From the NCBI GenBank assembly GCA_026005095.1, contig BPKK01000007.1:1-64000 (forward strand): DNA of 64,000 nt, read 5' to 3'. Every line of letters starts with the position of its first letter. Position 1 is the first letter of the stretch. A program made the translations under genes and the position numbers. Source of the stretch: Silanimonas sp. (lineage in GTDB: Bacteria; Pseudomonadota; Gammaproteobacteria; Xanthomonadales; Xanthomonadaceae). Below are positions 45,531 to 54,421 of the stretch, piece after piece. The notes beneath the pieces were generated by a model. The model saw only the letters and a list, made by a program, of their open reading frames with translations, had not been told where the DNA came from and searched no databases.

Positions 45531-46562
45531 ATGCCGCCCACTGCCGACCGCCTCGTCCTGCCGGAGTTCTGCACCCCCCTGCGCCTGGCGGCGGCCATCG
45601 GCGCCGGCCAGCTCGTGGTGCTGGTGGTCGCCCTGGCGCCGACCCGGGCGGCGCGTTGGGATTTCATCGAGTTCGCTTCGGCCAGCGCCCTTGCCACCTG
45701 GATCGCCATCGCCTCCGCCGTGGCCCTGTGCAAGCTGCGGCCCTGGCTACTCAGGCTGCCTCGGCATGCCGATTTCGCCGTGGCCACGGCCGTGCCGATG
45801 GGCATCGCCGGGCTGGGGGCGGCGGCCCTGAACTACATTGCTGCCTCGCTCGGCGATTTCGTGCTGGATGCCGACCTCAACCGGCAGTTCGTGTTGACCA
45901 CCACGCTCCTGACCGGCCTCATCGCCGGGATCGCGCTTCGTTACTTTGCGGCCCAGGATCGCTGGAAGGCCCAGGTGAAGGCCCTTGCACAGGCACAGAT
46001 GGAAGCCCTGCAGGCCCGGATCCGGCCGCATTTCCTGTTCAACTCGATGAACTCCATCGCAGCATTGGTCCGGCGGGATCCCGCCGCGGCCGAGCGGGCC
46101 GTGGAGGATCTCTCCGAACTGTTTCGCGCCGCCCTGGGCCAGGGTGGGGCCGAGGCGACCCTGGCCGATGAGATCCATCTCGCCCAGCGCTACCTCGGCA
46201 TCGAGCAACTGCGCCTCGGCGAGCGGCTCAGGGTTTCCTGGGAAGTCGAGCCCGGTCTGCCCCTGCATCTGCCCCTGCCACGTCTGGTGCTCCAGCCCTT
46301 GCTGGAGAATGCCGTGGTGCACGGGATTGCGAGGCTTGGCGAGGGTGGCGAGGTCCGTGTCACGCTCCGCACGGAAGGCCGCCGACTCTGCATCGAGATC
46401 GGCAACCCCTATCCCGAGGGGCTGTCGCCGAAGCCGGGGAACGGCCATGCCCTGGCGTCGATCCGGCAGCGCCTGGCGCATCGCTTCGGGCGCGGGGCGA
46501 CGCTCTCGGCCGAGGCCCGGGAGGGCTACTATCGAGTCCGGATCGAGTTGCCCCTGCCTTGA
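45531..46562 (+). CDS. Sensor histidine kinase, AlgZ/LytS type
   Basis: A 343-residue membrane kinase with four hydrophobic N-terminal segments (about 20-155), a His_kinase dimerisation motif (QARIRPHFLFNSMNSIAALV, His near residue 175) and an ATPase domain (PRLVLQPLLENAVVHGI, GNGHALASIRQRLAHRFG). It pairs with the LytTR regulator encoded 12 bp downstream and is followed by hemC, the order of algZ-algR-hemC in pseudomonads. Confidence 0.9.
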   Translation: MPPTADRLVLPEFCTPLRLAAAIGAGQLVVLVVALAPTRAARWDFIEFASASALATWIAIASAVALCKLRPWLLRLPRHADFAVATAVPMGIAGLGAAALNYIAASLGDFVLDADLNRQFVLTTTLLTGLIAGIALRYFAAQDRWKAQVKALAQAQMEALQARIRPHFLFNSMNSIAALVRRDPAAAERAVEDLSELFRAALGQGGAEATLADEIHLAQRYLGIEQLRLGERLRVSWEVEPGLPLHLPLPRLVLQPLLENAVVHGIARLGEGGEVRVTLRTEGRRLCIEIGNPYPEGLSPKPGNGHALASIRQRLAHRFGRGATLSAEAREGYYRVRIELPLP

Positions 46563-46574
46563 ACTTCCGCTGCC

Positions 46575-47312
46575 ATGGACGTCCTGATCGCCGATGACGA
46601 ACCGCTGGCCCGTGAGCGCCTTGCCGCCCTCGTCGACGGGCTGGGTGGGCACCGGGTGGTGGGGGCGGTGGCCGATGGCCGGGCGGTGATCGAGGCTTGC
46701 ACCGGTCCGGAGGCGTGCCCCGAGGTGGTGCTGCTCGACATCGAGATGCCCGGTATGGACGGCCTCGAGGCCGCCCGCCACCTCGCCGCGCTGACCTCGC
46801 CGCCGGCAGTGGTGTTCTGCACCGCCTATGACGAGCATGCGCTCGCCGCCTTCGAGGCGGCGGCCGTCGATTACCTTCTGAAGCCGGTGCGCGCCGAGCG
46901 CCTCGCCGCCGCCCTGCAGCGTGCCGCCGAGCGCCGTGCCGGGCGGCAGCAGATGGCGGCACCGGCCCTGCCGGGGCGGCAGCGCAGCCATCTCGCGGCA
47001 CGCCTGCGCGGCTCGCTGCGCCTGGTGCCGGTGGCCGACATCCACTATCTGCAGGCTGAAGAAAAGTACGTGGTGGTGCACCATGCCCGCGGCGAGGACC
47101 TGGTGGAGGATTCGCTGAAAAGCCTCGAGGCCGAGTTTGCCCCGCGGTTCCTGCGCATCCACCGTAATTGCCTGGTGGCCCGCGAGCAGCTCGTCGAGCT
47201 GCGCCGCAACCCTGATGGCAGCGTGCATGCCCTGCTGCGTGACAGCCCGGCGCGGCTGGAAGTGAGCCGCCGCTGTCTGCCCCTGCTCAAAGAAGAGCTC
47301 AAGCACCTCTAG
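46575..47312 (+). CDS. algR: LytTR response regulator, AlgR-like
   Basis: A 245-residue response regulator. The receiver domain has [13 protein letters not shown], the phospho-acceptor Asp in [13 protein letters not shown], Thr/Ala in FCTAYDEHA and Lys in YLLKPV. The C-terminal LytTR DNA-binding domain (about 140-245) contains [16 protein letters not shown] and [14 protein letters not shown]. It probably controls surface or virulence functions with its upstream kinase; targets are not visible here. The hemC start follows after 23 bp. Confidence 0.9.
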   Translation: MDVLIADDEPLARERLAALVDGLGGHRVVGAVADGRAVIEACTGPEACPEVVLLDIEMPGMDGLEAARHLAALTSPPAVVFCTAYDEHALAAFEAAAVDYLLKPVRAERLAAALQRAAERRAGRQQMAAPALPGRQRSHLAARLRGSLRLVPVADIHYLQAEEKYVVVHHARGEDLVEDSLKSLEAEFAPRFLRIHRNCLVAREQLVELRRNPDGSVHALLRDSPARLEVSRRCLPLLKEELKHL

Positions 47313-47335
47313 ACGCTTTACCGAAGACCGACCGA

Positions 47336-48247
47336 ATGCCTCAGCTCCGACTCGCCACCCGCGAGAGCGCGCTCGCGCTCTGGCAGACCGAACACGTCGC
47401 TGCCCGCCTGCGTGCCTTGCATCCCGACCTCGAGGTGGTGCTGGTGCCGATGAGCACCCGAGGCGACTTGATCCTCGATCGCGCCTTGGCCGCGGTGGGG
47501 GGCAAGGGCCTGTTCCTGAAGGAGCTGGAGGTGGCGATGCTGGAAGGGCGGGCCGATGCCGCCGTGCATTCGCTGAAGGACGTGCCGATGGAACTCGACG
47601 GCCCCTTCGTGCTGCCGGCCATTCTGGAGCGCGCTGATCCCTTCGATGCCTTCGTCTCCAATGCCTTCGACACCCTGGACGCGCTGCCGCGCGGCGCCCG
47701 GGTGGGCACGAGCTCGCTGCGCCGCCAGGCGCAGTTGCGGGCCCTGCGCCCCGACCTCGAACTGCTCGACCTGCGGGGCAACGTCAATACACGCCTGGCA
47801 AAGCTCGATGCCGGCCAGTACGAGGCGATCATCCTCGCTTGCGCCGGCCTGCAGCGGCTAGGGCTGGGCGAGCGCATCCGCGAGCGGCTCGCTCCCCCGC
47901 GCCTGTTGCCCGCCGTGGCACAGGGGGCGATCGCGCTCGAATGCCGGGCCGACGATGCGGCCACGGCAGCCCTGCTCGCTCCGCTGGACGATGGCGCCAC
48001 CCGGGTCTGCGTCGAGGCCGAGCGCGCCATGAACCGGGCCCTGCACGGCAGCTGCCATGTGCCGGTGGCGGGCTTCGCCGAGCTCTTCAACGAGAAACTG
48101 CTGCTGCGTGGGGCGGTGGGCGATGCCGCGAGCGGCCGGCTCGTCCGCGCCGAGGAAAAGGGCAGCGCCGCCGAGCCCGAGGCCCTGGGCCGTCGCGTGG
48201 CCCAAGCCTTGCTGGCGCAGGGGGCCGGCGAGCTGCTCGGGCACTAG
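47336..48247 (+). CDS. hemC: Hydroxymethylbilane synthase (porphobilinogen deaminase)
   Basis: A 303-residue cytosolic enzyme joining four porphobilinogens to hydroxymethylbilane in tetrapyrrole synthesis. It opens with [18 protein letters not shown], has [25 protein letters not shown] and [11 protein letters not shown], and binds its dipyrromethane cofactor through Cys240 ([13 protein letters not shown]). Full family length. It follows algR as in Pseudomonas. Confidence 0.97.
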   Translation: MPQLRLATRESALALWQTEHVAARLRALHPDLEVVLVPMSTRGDLILDRALAAVGGKGLFLKELEVAMLEGRADAAVHSLKDVPMELDGPFVLPAILERADPFDAFVSNAFDTLDALPRGARVGTSSLRRQAQLRALRPDLELLDLRGNVNTRLAKLDAGQYEAIILACAGLQRLGLGERIRERLAPPRLLPAVAQGAIALECRADDAATAALLAPLDDGATRVCVEAERAMNRALHGSCHVPVAGFAELFNEKLLLRGAVGDAASGRLVRAEEKGSAAEPEALGRRVAQALLAQGAGELLGH

Positions 48248-48272
48248 CGCCGGTACGCCGCCGGCGCCGGCA

Positions 48273-48839
48273 TCAGGGGATGCGGATGTCGGCGCCAAGA
48301 TCGCTGTAACGCACCCGCACCACCTTGCCGCGGGCGGTGCTGCCGCCGTCCACCTCGATCTGCAGCAGAGTGTCGCCCTCGCCCACCCAGGCCGTGGCGG
48401 TGGAGGGGCGTGGGTGCTGGGCGGTGAAGCGGTAGACCTTGGCCGGACGGCCGTCCACCTCGCCGTCGGGCAGGACCTCCACGGTCATCGTCTCGCGCTG
48501 TTTACGCAGCATCTCCTCATTGCGGTAGGCGCTGACGATCTGGTTGATCGGCACCGGCACGCTCATCATGCGCCCGCCCACGTCCATTTGCGCGGTATTG
48601 CCCACCACCACCATGGTCGGCCCGCCCTGCTCGTTGACGATACGGTAGCGGTCGGGGGCGGCGTACTCCACGCTCACGTAGCGCTTGCCGGTCTTGGCGT
48701 CGCTCATGGTGGCACGGAACGAGGGCGCTTCGAGGAAGCGGTCGAAGGCACGGCTGAGTTCGGCCTTGACATCGGCCAGCACGCTGGCGGGCACGGACAC
48801 GGCGAGCAGCAGGGCGAGGGCGGGCAGGGCGCGGGACAT
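48273..48839 (-). CDS. Periplasmic LolA/RseB-like protein of unknown role
   Basis: A 188-residue protein with a signal peptide (residues 1-22) followed by a mostly beta sequence (FRATMSDAKTGKRYVSVEYAAPDRYRIV...VVGNTAQMDVGGR). This resembles the LolA/LppX/RseB half-barrel pattern, but no family-defining motif is visible. It converges on hemC with 25 bp between the stops and follows the SLC13-like transporter gene by 39 bp. Confidence 0.6.
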   Translation of the reverse strand: MSRALPALALLLAVSVPASVLADVKAELSRAFDRFLEAPSFRATMSDAKTGKRYVSVEYAAPDRYRIVNEQGGPTMVVVGNTAQMDVGGRMMSVPVPINQIVSAYRNEEMLRKQRETMTVEVLPDGEVDGRPAKVYRFTAQHPRPSTATAWVGEGDTLLQIEVDGGSTARGKVVRVRYSDLGADIRIP

Positions 48840-48878
48840 GACGGGGTGCCTCCGGGGGTGGGCCGCGACCCGGGCGGG

Positions 48879-50621
48879 TCAGGGTGAGAACGGAAAGTAG
48901 CGCGGGATGAAGACGATCGCCACGAGGAAGAACAGCACGTTCAGCGGCAGGCCGATGCGCAGGAAATCGGCGAAGCGGTAGCCGCCGGCGCTGTAGACCA
49001 TGGTGTTGGTCTGGTAGCCCACCGGAGTGGCGAAGGCGGTGGAGGCGGCGAACATCACTGCGATCAGGAAAGGCTTGGCATCCACCCCGAGGGTGGAGGC
49101 GGTACCCAGCGCGATCGGCGTCAGCAGCACGGCGGCCGCATTGTTGCTCATCACCTCGGTGAGCAGTGTGGTGAGCAGGTAGAGGGCGGCCAGCGCCGCC
49201 AATGGGCCGAAATCGCCGAGCGGCCCCAGGGTGTAGTCGACCACCAGCCGCGCCAGCCCGCTTTCCTGCATGGCGATGCCGAGCGGGAACACGCCAGCCA
49301 GCAGCACGATCACCCGCCAGTCGATGGCGGCATAGGCCTCGTCCGGCTCCAGTGCGCGCAGCACCACGAGGGCGATGCAGCCGAGGATGGCCGATTCGAC
49401 GATGGGGATGATATTGAGTGCGGCCAGCGTCACCACGGCCACCATCACCCCCACGGCGGTGAGGGCACGGCGCCAGTCGATGCGCTCCTCATTGCGTTCG
49501 GAGACGATCACCAGCGCGGTGTCGCGGCGCAGCTCGGCCATCTCCGAGTCAGGGATGCTGAGCAGCACGAGGTCGCCGGCCGCGAGCGGCAGCGAACGCA
49601 GCTTCTCGGCCACCCGCTCGCCACGGCGGTGCAGGGCGATTACCCGCGCCTGGTGCTGCTGCGGCAGTGCCACCTCGTCCAGGGTACGGCCGGCGAGCCG
49701 ACTATTCGGCGCCACCATGGCTTCCACCAGCACGGTGCGTTCCCCCTTCGGGGTATCGAGCGAGAGGCCATGGGCGCGGGCGAACTCGGTGAGCCGCGGC
49801 CATTCGCCCTGCACCAGCAGTATGTCGCCGGCCTCGATGGCGGTGGCGCGTGGCGCCCAGTGCAGGGTCTCGCCGCGGATCAGTTCCAGCACATAGACCC
49901 GGTGGTTCTCCACCGCGCCGATCTCGGCCACGGTACGCCCCACCAGCTTCGAGCCTTCCGGCACCTTGAGCTCGGTGACGTACTTGCCGAGCTCGGCGGC
50001 CTGCGGCAGCGAGGGAGCCTCGCGTTCGGGCAGCAGGAAGGGCGAGGCGACGAGCAGATAGGCAACGCCAAAGCCGAGGAAGACCAGGCCGAGCTCGGAG
50101 AATTCGAACAGGGTGAAGCCCGGCTCGCCAGCCTGGCGTGCCAGCGAGTTCACGAGCAGATTGGTCGAGGTGCCGATCAGGGTGCACACACCGCCCATCT
50201 GCGCCACGTAGGAGAGCGGGATCAGCATGCGCGAGGGACTGCGCCGGGCAGCGGTAGCGGCCGAGAGCAGGATCGGCAGGAACACCGCCACCGCCGCCGT
50301 GTTGTTGATGAAGGCCGAGACCGGGGCGGCCACGCCCAGCACCACGCCGAGCATGATCCAGGGATTGCGGATGCGCGCCAGCAGGCGGCCCAGGCCGAGC
50401 AGGGCGCCGCTGCGGGTGAGCCCGGCGCTGAGCACGAACATCGCCGCCACGGTGATGGTGGCCTCGCTGCTGAAACCGCCGAGCGCCGCCTTCGGCTCCA
50501 CCAGGCCGAGCAGCAGCAGGGCGCACAAGATCATCAGCGCCACCACGTCCACCCGCAGTTTCTCGCTGACGAACAGGGCGGTGGCGGCGAGCACGACGGC
50601 GAGGGTGAGCAGGGCGTCCAT
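48879..50621 (-). CDS. SLC13/DASS-type anion transporter with RCK_C domains
   Basis: A 580-residue membrane transporter. The two transport halves carry the INNTAAVAVFLPI and SNNAAAVLLTPIA motifs of the divalent-anion/sodium symporter family. Between them, residues about 205-375 hold two TrkA_C (RCK_C) domains (KVPEGSKLVGRTVAEIGA, VAPNSRLAGRTLDEVALP). This layout is common in sulfate or dicarboxylate carriers such as SAC1/YbiR-like proteins. The start ATG at 50621 is preferred; the frame is open further upstream. Substrate unknown. Confidence 0.9.
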   Translation of the reverse strand: MDALLTLAVVLAATALFVSEKLRVDVVALMILCALLLLGLVEPKAALGGFSSEATITVAAMFVLSAGLTRSGALLGLGRLLARIRNPWIMLGVVLGVAAPVSAFINNTAAVAVFLPILLSAATAARRSPSRMLIPLSYVAQMGGVCTLIGTSTNLLVNSLARQAGEPGFTLFEFSELGLVFLGFGVAYLLVASPFLLPEREAPSLPQAAELGKYVTELKVPEGSKLVGRTVAEIGAVENHRVYVLELIRGETLHWAPRATAIEAGDILLVQGEWPRLTEFARAHGLSLDTPKGERTVLVEAMVAPNSRLAGRTLDEVALPQQHQARVIALHRRGERVAEKLRSLPLAAGDLVLLSIPDSEMAELRRDTALVIVSERNEERIDWRRALTAVGVMVAVVTLAALNIIPIVESAILGCIALVVLRALEPDEAYAAIDWRVIVLLAGVFPLGIAMQESGLARLVVDYTLGPLGDFGPLAALAALYLLTTLLTEVMSNNAAAVLLTPIALGTASTLGVDAKPFLIAVMFAASTAFATPVGYQTNTMVYSAGGYRFADFLRIGLPLNVLFFLVAIVFIPRYFPFSP

Positions 50622-50717
50622 GGGGTCTCCGGGGCGGAACGGCACCGACTTTACCTTTGCGTGGCATAGAGGCGGAGGCTTTGCCATCCTTGGCGTCCCG
50701 CCCCGGGCCCGCCGCCG

Positions 50718-51689
50718 ATGGACCGCTACGAACGCATCCTCGCCCTGCACCGCAGCCTCAAGGCCGCCCGCTACCCGGTGCCCCTGCAGCGCCTGATGGA
50801 CGAGCTGGGCTGCTCGCGCGCCACCCTCTACCGCGACCTTGCCTTCCTGCGTGATGCGCTTGGCGCCCCGCTGGAGCACGGCGAGGGCGAGGCCAGCTTT
50901 CGCTACGCCGAGAAAGAGGCCGAGCGTTTCGAGCTGCCCGGATTGTGGTTGAGTTCAGAGGAACTGCATGCCCTGACCGCCGCCCAGCAGCTGCTCGACC
51001 GCACCGGCCCGGGCATCCTCTCGGCGGCGCTTGCCCCGCTCAAGAGCCGGATCGATGCCCTGTTGCAGCAGCATGCCGGGGGCAAGCGCTGGCCGATCGA
51101 GCGCGTGCGGGTGCTCGGCAGCGGCACCCGCCGGGTGGACGAGGCGGTATTCCGCATGGTCGCCAGCGCCGTGCTCGAGCGCAGGCGCCTGCGCTTCGAC
51201 TACACCGCCCGTACCACCAATACCCGCACCCACCGCCAGGTCTCGCCGCAGCGCCTCACCCACTACCGCGACAACTGGTATCTCGATGCCTACGACCACG
51301 AGCGCGAGGCCCTGCGTAGTTTCTCGGTGGACCGCATCGCCCACGCACGCCTCGAGGACGCACCGGCCCTCGACCTGCCGGAGACCGAGCTCGATGCCCA
51401 TTTCGCCTCCAGCTACGGCATCTTCAGCGGCGCGCCCAAGGCCTGGGCCACGATCCGCTTCAGCGCCAAGGCGGCGCGCTGGGTGGCCGATGAGCACTGG
51501 CATTCCAGGCAGGAAGGCCGCTTCCTGCCAGACGGCCGCTACGAGTTGCGCGTGCCCTACAGCCATGCCCGCGAGCTGCTGATGGACGTGCTGCGCTACG
51601 GCCCCGATGCCGAGGTGGTCGAACCGCTGCCCCTGCGCGAGCAGGTGCGCTCCCTGCTGCAGCTCAGCGTGAAGGTCTATGGCGACTAA
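50718..51689 (+). CDS. WYL-domain transcriptional regulator (YafY type)
   Basis: A 323-residue regulator with an N-terminal DeoR-like helix-turn-helix (YERILALHRSLKAARYPVPL...LGCSRATLYRDLAFLRDAL) and a central WYL domain (TNTRTHRQVSPQRLTHYRDNWYLDAYDHERE, RSFSVDRI), with a C-terminal WCX part. WYL proteins often sense nucleic acids or small ligands. The stop overlaps the patatin start by 11 bp, so the pair is co-transcribed. No phage or CRISPR context is visible. Confidence 0.92.
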   Translation: MDRYERILALHRSLKAARYPVPLQRLMDELGCSRATLYRDLAFLRDALGAPLEHGEGEASFRYAEKEAERFELPGLWLSSEELHALTAAQQLLDRTGPGILSAALAPLKSRIDALLQQHAGGKRWPIERVRVLGSGTRRVDEAVFRMVASAVLERRRLRFDYTARTTNTRTHRQVSPQRLTHYRDNWYLDAYDHEREALRSFSVDRIAHARLEDAPALDLPETELDAHFASSYGIFSGAPKAWATIRFSAKAARWVADEHWHSRQEGRFLPDGRYELRVPYSHARELLMDVLRYGPDAEVVEPLPLREQVRSLLQLSVKVYGD

Positions 51690-52617
51690 GGGCAGGGGCC
51701 GCCGTGTCGCCCTGGCACTCGGGGCCGGCGGGGCCCGGGGCCTCGCCCACATCGGCGTGATCGAGGTGCTGGAGGAGCGCGGTTACCAAGTGGCGGCGGT
51801 GGCCGGGTCCTCGATGGGCGCGCTCATCGGCGGGATTCACGCTGCCGGGCAGCTCGCCGCCTACCGCGACTGGGTCGAGACCCTGCAGCGCAACGATGTG
51901 CTGCGCCTGCTCGACCTCACCCTGGGCGCGCCCGGCCTGATCCGCGGCGAGCGGGTGATCGCCACCCTGAAGGAACTGGTGGGCGAGCACCGCATCGAGG
52001 CGCTTCCCATCCCCTTCGTAGCTGTAGCCACCGATCTTGCCACCCAGCGCGAAGTCTGGTTCCAGCACGGGCCGCTGTTCGATGCCATCCGCGCCTCGAT
52101 CGCCATCCCCATGGTGTTCACGCCACATGTGGTGAATGGCCGCGAACTGGTTGACGGAGGCTTGCTCGCGCCCTTGCCGCTCGCCGCTACCCGAGCCTTC
52201 CACTGCGATGCGGTGATCGCGGTCGATCTCAGTGCCCGCGGCGAGCGACCTGCGCCGCCCCCGCCGGCGCCCCTGCCGGAGGCCGAGATGTTCGACGACG
52301 AGCCCGAGCGCCGCGCCAGCGGCTGGCGCCAGCGCGTGGCGGCCTGGTTCGGCGTGGCGGCAGCGCCGCAGACGGGAGCGGCGGGCTCGGCCACGGCGGC
52401 GGGCAGTGGGCTTTCCGGCCTGCTCGATCTGATGTCGCGCTCGATGGACACCATGCAGTCGCAGATGACACGCCTGCACCTCGCCCAGGACCCGCCCGAC
52501 CTCGTGATCCGCATCCCGCGCGAGTCGGCGAACTTCTACGAGTTCTGGCGGGCGCGCGAGCTGCGCGAGCTGGGCCGGCGCATCGCCGCCGAGGCCCTCG
52601 ACGCCTGGCCGGGCTAA
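51679..52617 (+). CDS. Patatin-like phospholipase (RssA type)
   Basis: A 312-residue hydrolase with the oxyanion-hole GAGGARGLAHIGVIEVL, nucleophile Ser45 in GSSMGALIGG and catalytic Asp159 in VDGGLLAPLPL, forming the Ser-Asp dyad of bacterial patatins. Residues 190-265 are a low-complexity Ala/Pro/Gly-rich insertion absent from compact RssA proteins. Coupled to the WYL regulator upstream. Substrate unknown, probably phospholipid. Confidence 0.92.
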   Translation: MATKGRGRRVALALGAGGARGLAHIGVIEVLEERGYQVAAVAGSSMGALIGGIHAAGQLAAYRDWVETLQRNDVLRLLDLTLGAPGLIRGERVIATLKELVGEHRIEALPIPFVAVATDLATQREVWFQHGPLFDAIRASIAIPMVFTPHVVNGRELVDGGLLAPLPLAATRAFHCDAVIAVDLSARGERPAPPPPAPLPEAEMFDDEPERRASGWRQRVAAWFGVAAAPQTGAAGSATAAGSGLSGLLDLMSRSMDTMQSQMTRLHLAQDPPDLVIRIPRESANFYEFWRARELRELGRRIAAEALDAWPG

Positions 52618-52649
52618 AGCCTTCGGGCCTGTGGCCGGGCCAGGCTTTT
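52616..52649. terminator. Bidirectional terminator between patatin and repeat-protein genes
   Basis: AAAGCCT and AGGCTTT (52616-52622 and 52642-52648) form the outer stem, with an inner GGCC-TGT-GGCC. The plus side ends in TTTTC. It overlaps the patatin stop and lies just before the stop of the convergent gene, so it can serve both directions. Confidence 0.65.
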
Positions 52650-52651
52650 CT

Positions 52652-53647
52652 TCAGCGCAAGTCGACGTAGCAGCGTTTCCTGTGCCGGGGCGCGGGATCG
52701 GTGCCGAAGGCGCGGTTCGAGCATTCCACCCCGTTGCGGAAGGAACGTACTACCTCGCGCCCGTCATCCGCGGCATAGCGCACCGGACGGCGGCCGCGGA
52801 AGCTGCAGAACTGGTCCTCCTCGGCGCAATAGGACCAGGCGCCCCCGCTCCAGCCCTCGACCTGGTAGTCGCACTGCTTGCTGCGGCCGGGGGCCGGGTC
52901 GCCGAAGCTGCGGTTGTCGCAGCCCACGCTGCCGCCTTCGAAACGGCGGAAGGTGTATTGCCCGTTGGCGCCGTAGCGCACCGTGGCCGGGCCCGGCAGG
53001 CGGCAGACGCCGCCCTCGCGGGCGCAGGCCGTCCAGGCGCCGCCGCCCGGGCCGGGTCCCGGGCCGATACCGCCATGGCCGTAGCGCACGTCGCAGTGCT
53101 TGGTCACCCGCGGTGCCGGGTCGCCGAAAGTCTGCACATCGCAGCCGACGGGGCCACCGCGCACCTCGCGCTCGTAGTAGCGGCCATCCGCGCCGAAGCG
53201 CACGGTGCCCGGGCCCTGCACCTGGCAGATGCCGCCCTCGCGGGCGCAGCGGCTCCAGCCGCCACCGGTCTCGTTGCCGCCCCAGCCCCCTTCCTGGTAG
53301 TGGCGCACCTCGCAGACCTTCTCGCGGCCACGGGCCGGGTCGCCGAACAGGATGTTGTCGCAGCGGAAGCTGGCATTCCTCACTTCGCGGTACACATAGC
53401 GCCCCACCGCGCCATAGCGCACCACGCCCCAGCCGCGCACCTGGCAGCGCTCGCCCTCGCGGGCGCAGAAGCTCCACCCGCCCTGCCAGCCGCCGGGGCC
53501 CCAGCCGCCGGAACGCGACTTCGAGGGCACGGGCTCGGCGTCCAGTTCCGGGCCGATGTAGCCGTCCGGCGGTGGCGACTGGGCGAAGGCCAGGCCCGCG
53601 GCGGCGAGCATGAGGCCGGTCAGGGTGGCGCGGACGGCGGGCAGCAT
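52652..53647 (-). CDS. Secreted protein with four Cys4 repeats
   Basis: A 331-residue protein with a signal peptide (residues 1-22) and four repeats of about 57 residues at 59-115, 131-187, 205-261 and 271-327. Each has four Cys and the pattern W-x2-C-A-x-E-x3-C...VRYGA-x-G-x-Y...C-D-N-x2-FGDPAP...K-x-C. Gly/Trp-rich linkers separate them. I recall similar units as accessory modules on secreted hydrolases, but cannot name the family; a carbohydrate-binding role is a guess. The ATG at 53647 is chosen because it opens the signal peptide. Confidence 0.8.
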   Translation of the reverse strand: MLPAVRATLTGLMLAAAGLAFAQSPPPDGYIGPELDAEPVPSKSRSGGWGPGGWQGGWSFCAREGERCQVRGWGVVRYGAVGRYVYREVRNASFRCDNILFGDPARGREKVCEVRHYQEGGWGGNETGGGWSRCAREGGICQVQGPGTVRFGADGRYYEREVRGGPVGCDVQTFGDPAPRVTKHCDVRYGHGGIGPGPGPGGGAWTACAREGGVCRLPGPATVRYGANGQYTFRRFEGGSVGCDNRSFGDPAPGRSKQCDYQVEGWSGGAWSYCAEEDQFCSFRGRRPVRYAADDGREVVRSFRNGVECSNRAFGTDPAPRHRKRCYVDLR

Positions 53648-53725
53648 GGCGGGGCTCCTTGCGGTCGGATGCGCATGGCATAGCATGCGCTTCCACCCTG
53701 CCGCCACCGTGGCGGCAGGGAGCGT

Positions 53726-54290
53726 TCAGCGCAGGATCGGTTCGCGCTCCTGCCCCGGCTGCTGCGGCACGCGGCGCAGGGCATTGGCATCCACCCCCTG
53801 TCCGGCGAGCCGGCGCGCCAGGGTCTGCAATCTCAGCGTCCTCCAGCACCGGCTCGCGGGAGAAGATCCAGGCGAGTTTCCGGTCCGGGGTGGCGAGCAG
53901 GGCCGTGCGGCCATCCTCGGCCACTTCCAACACCTGCAGGCGGGTGGAGAAGGGCCAGACGAAGCGCACCTTCCATTCCCGGTTGCCGCTGCCCGGCACC
54001 ACCGAGGATATGCCACGCCAGGTGCGGTCGGGCTCGTCGAAGCGGCGCTTGAAGACGAACCGGTTCTCCACCCGGCCGTCCTCGCGCAGGGCGTACACGT
54101 CGCGTGTGGCCACCTTTCCGTTCTCGAAGAAGTAGGGCACGTGGGCCACCACGTACCAGGTGCCCATGAAGGCAGAGAGGTCGAGCGGCGTGGCGTCGGC
54201 GGGCATGGGGCGGGGCTCCGGTGCGTGGGCGCAGGCGCCGAGCAGCAGCGCGGCGAGCAGGGCGAGGGCGGTGGGGCGAAAGCGGCACAT
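53726..54290 (-). pseudogene. Blc-type lipocalin gene with a single-base frameshift
   Basis: It encodes a lipoprotein signal with lipobox (LLAALLLGAC) and a lipocalin barrel with the family motif LSAFMGTWYVVAHVPYFFENG, then VYALREDGRVENRF and LAWIFSREPVLEDAE. After that the frame is lost. A second frame continues with LQTLARRLAGQGVDANALRR and VPQQP, the expected Blc ending, to a stop at 53726. The 565-nt span is one base more than 188 codons, so one extra base near 53835 explains it. It may be a sequence error, in which case this is an intact outer-membrane lipocalin of 187 residues. Confidence 0.8.
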
Positions 54291-54421
54291 GGCGGTTTTC
54301 CTTGGGCGGGTTGCAAGCCTTGCGCGGCCGGGGCGAACGCCCCGTGACTTTGGTCATGCGGGCCGGGCAGGGGGTGGGGGGTATGCTCGGCCTTTCCCGA
54401 TCCGGCCCCCGTGGAGACCCC

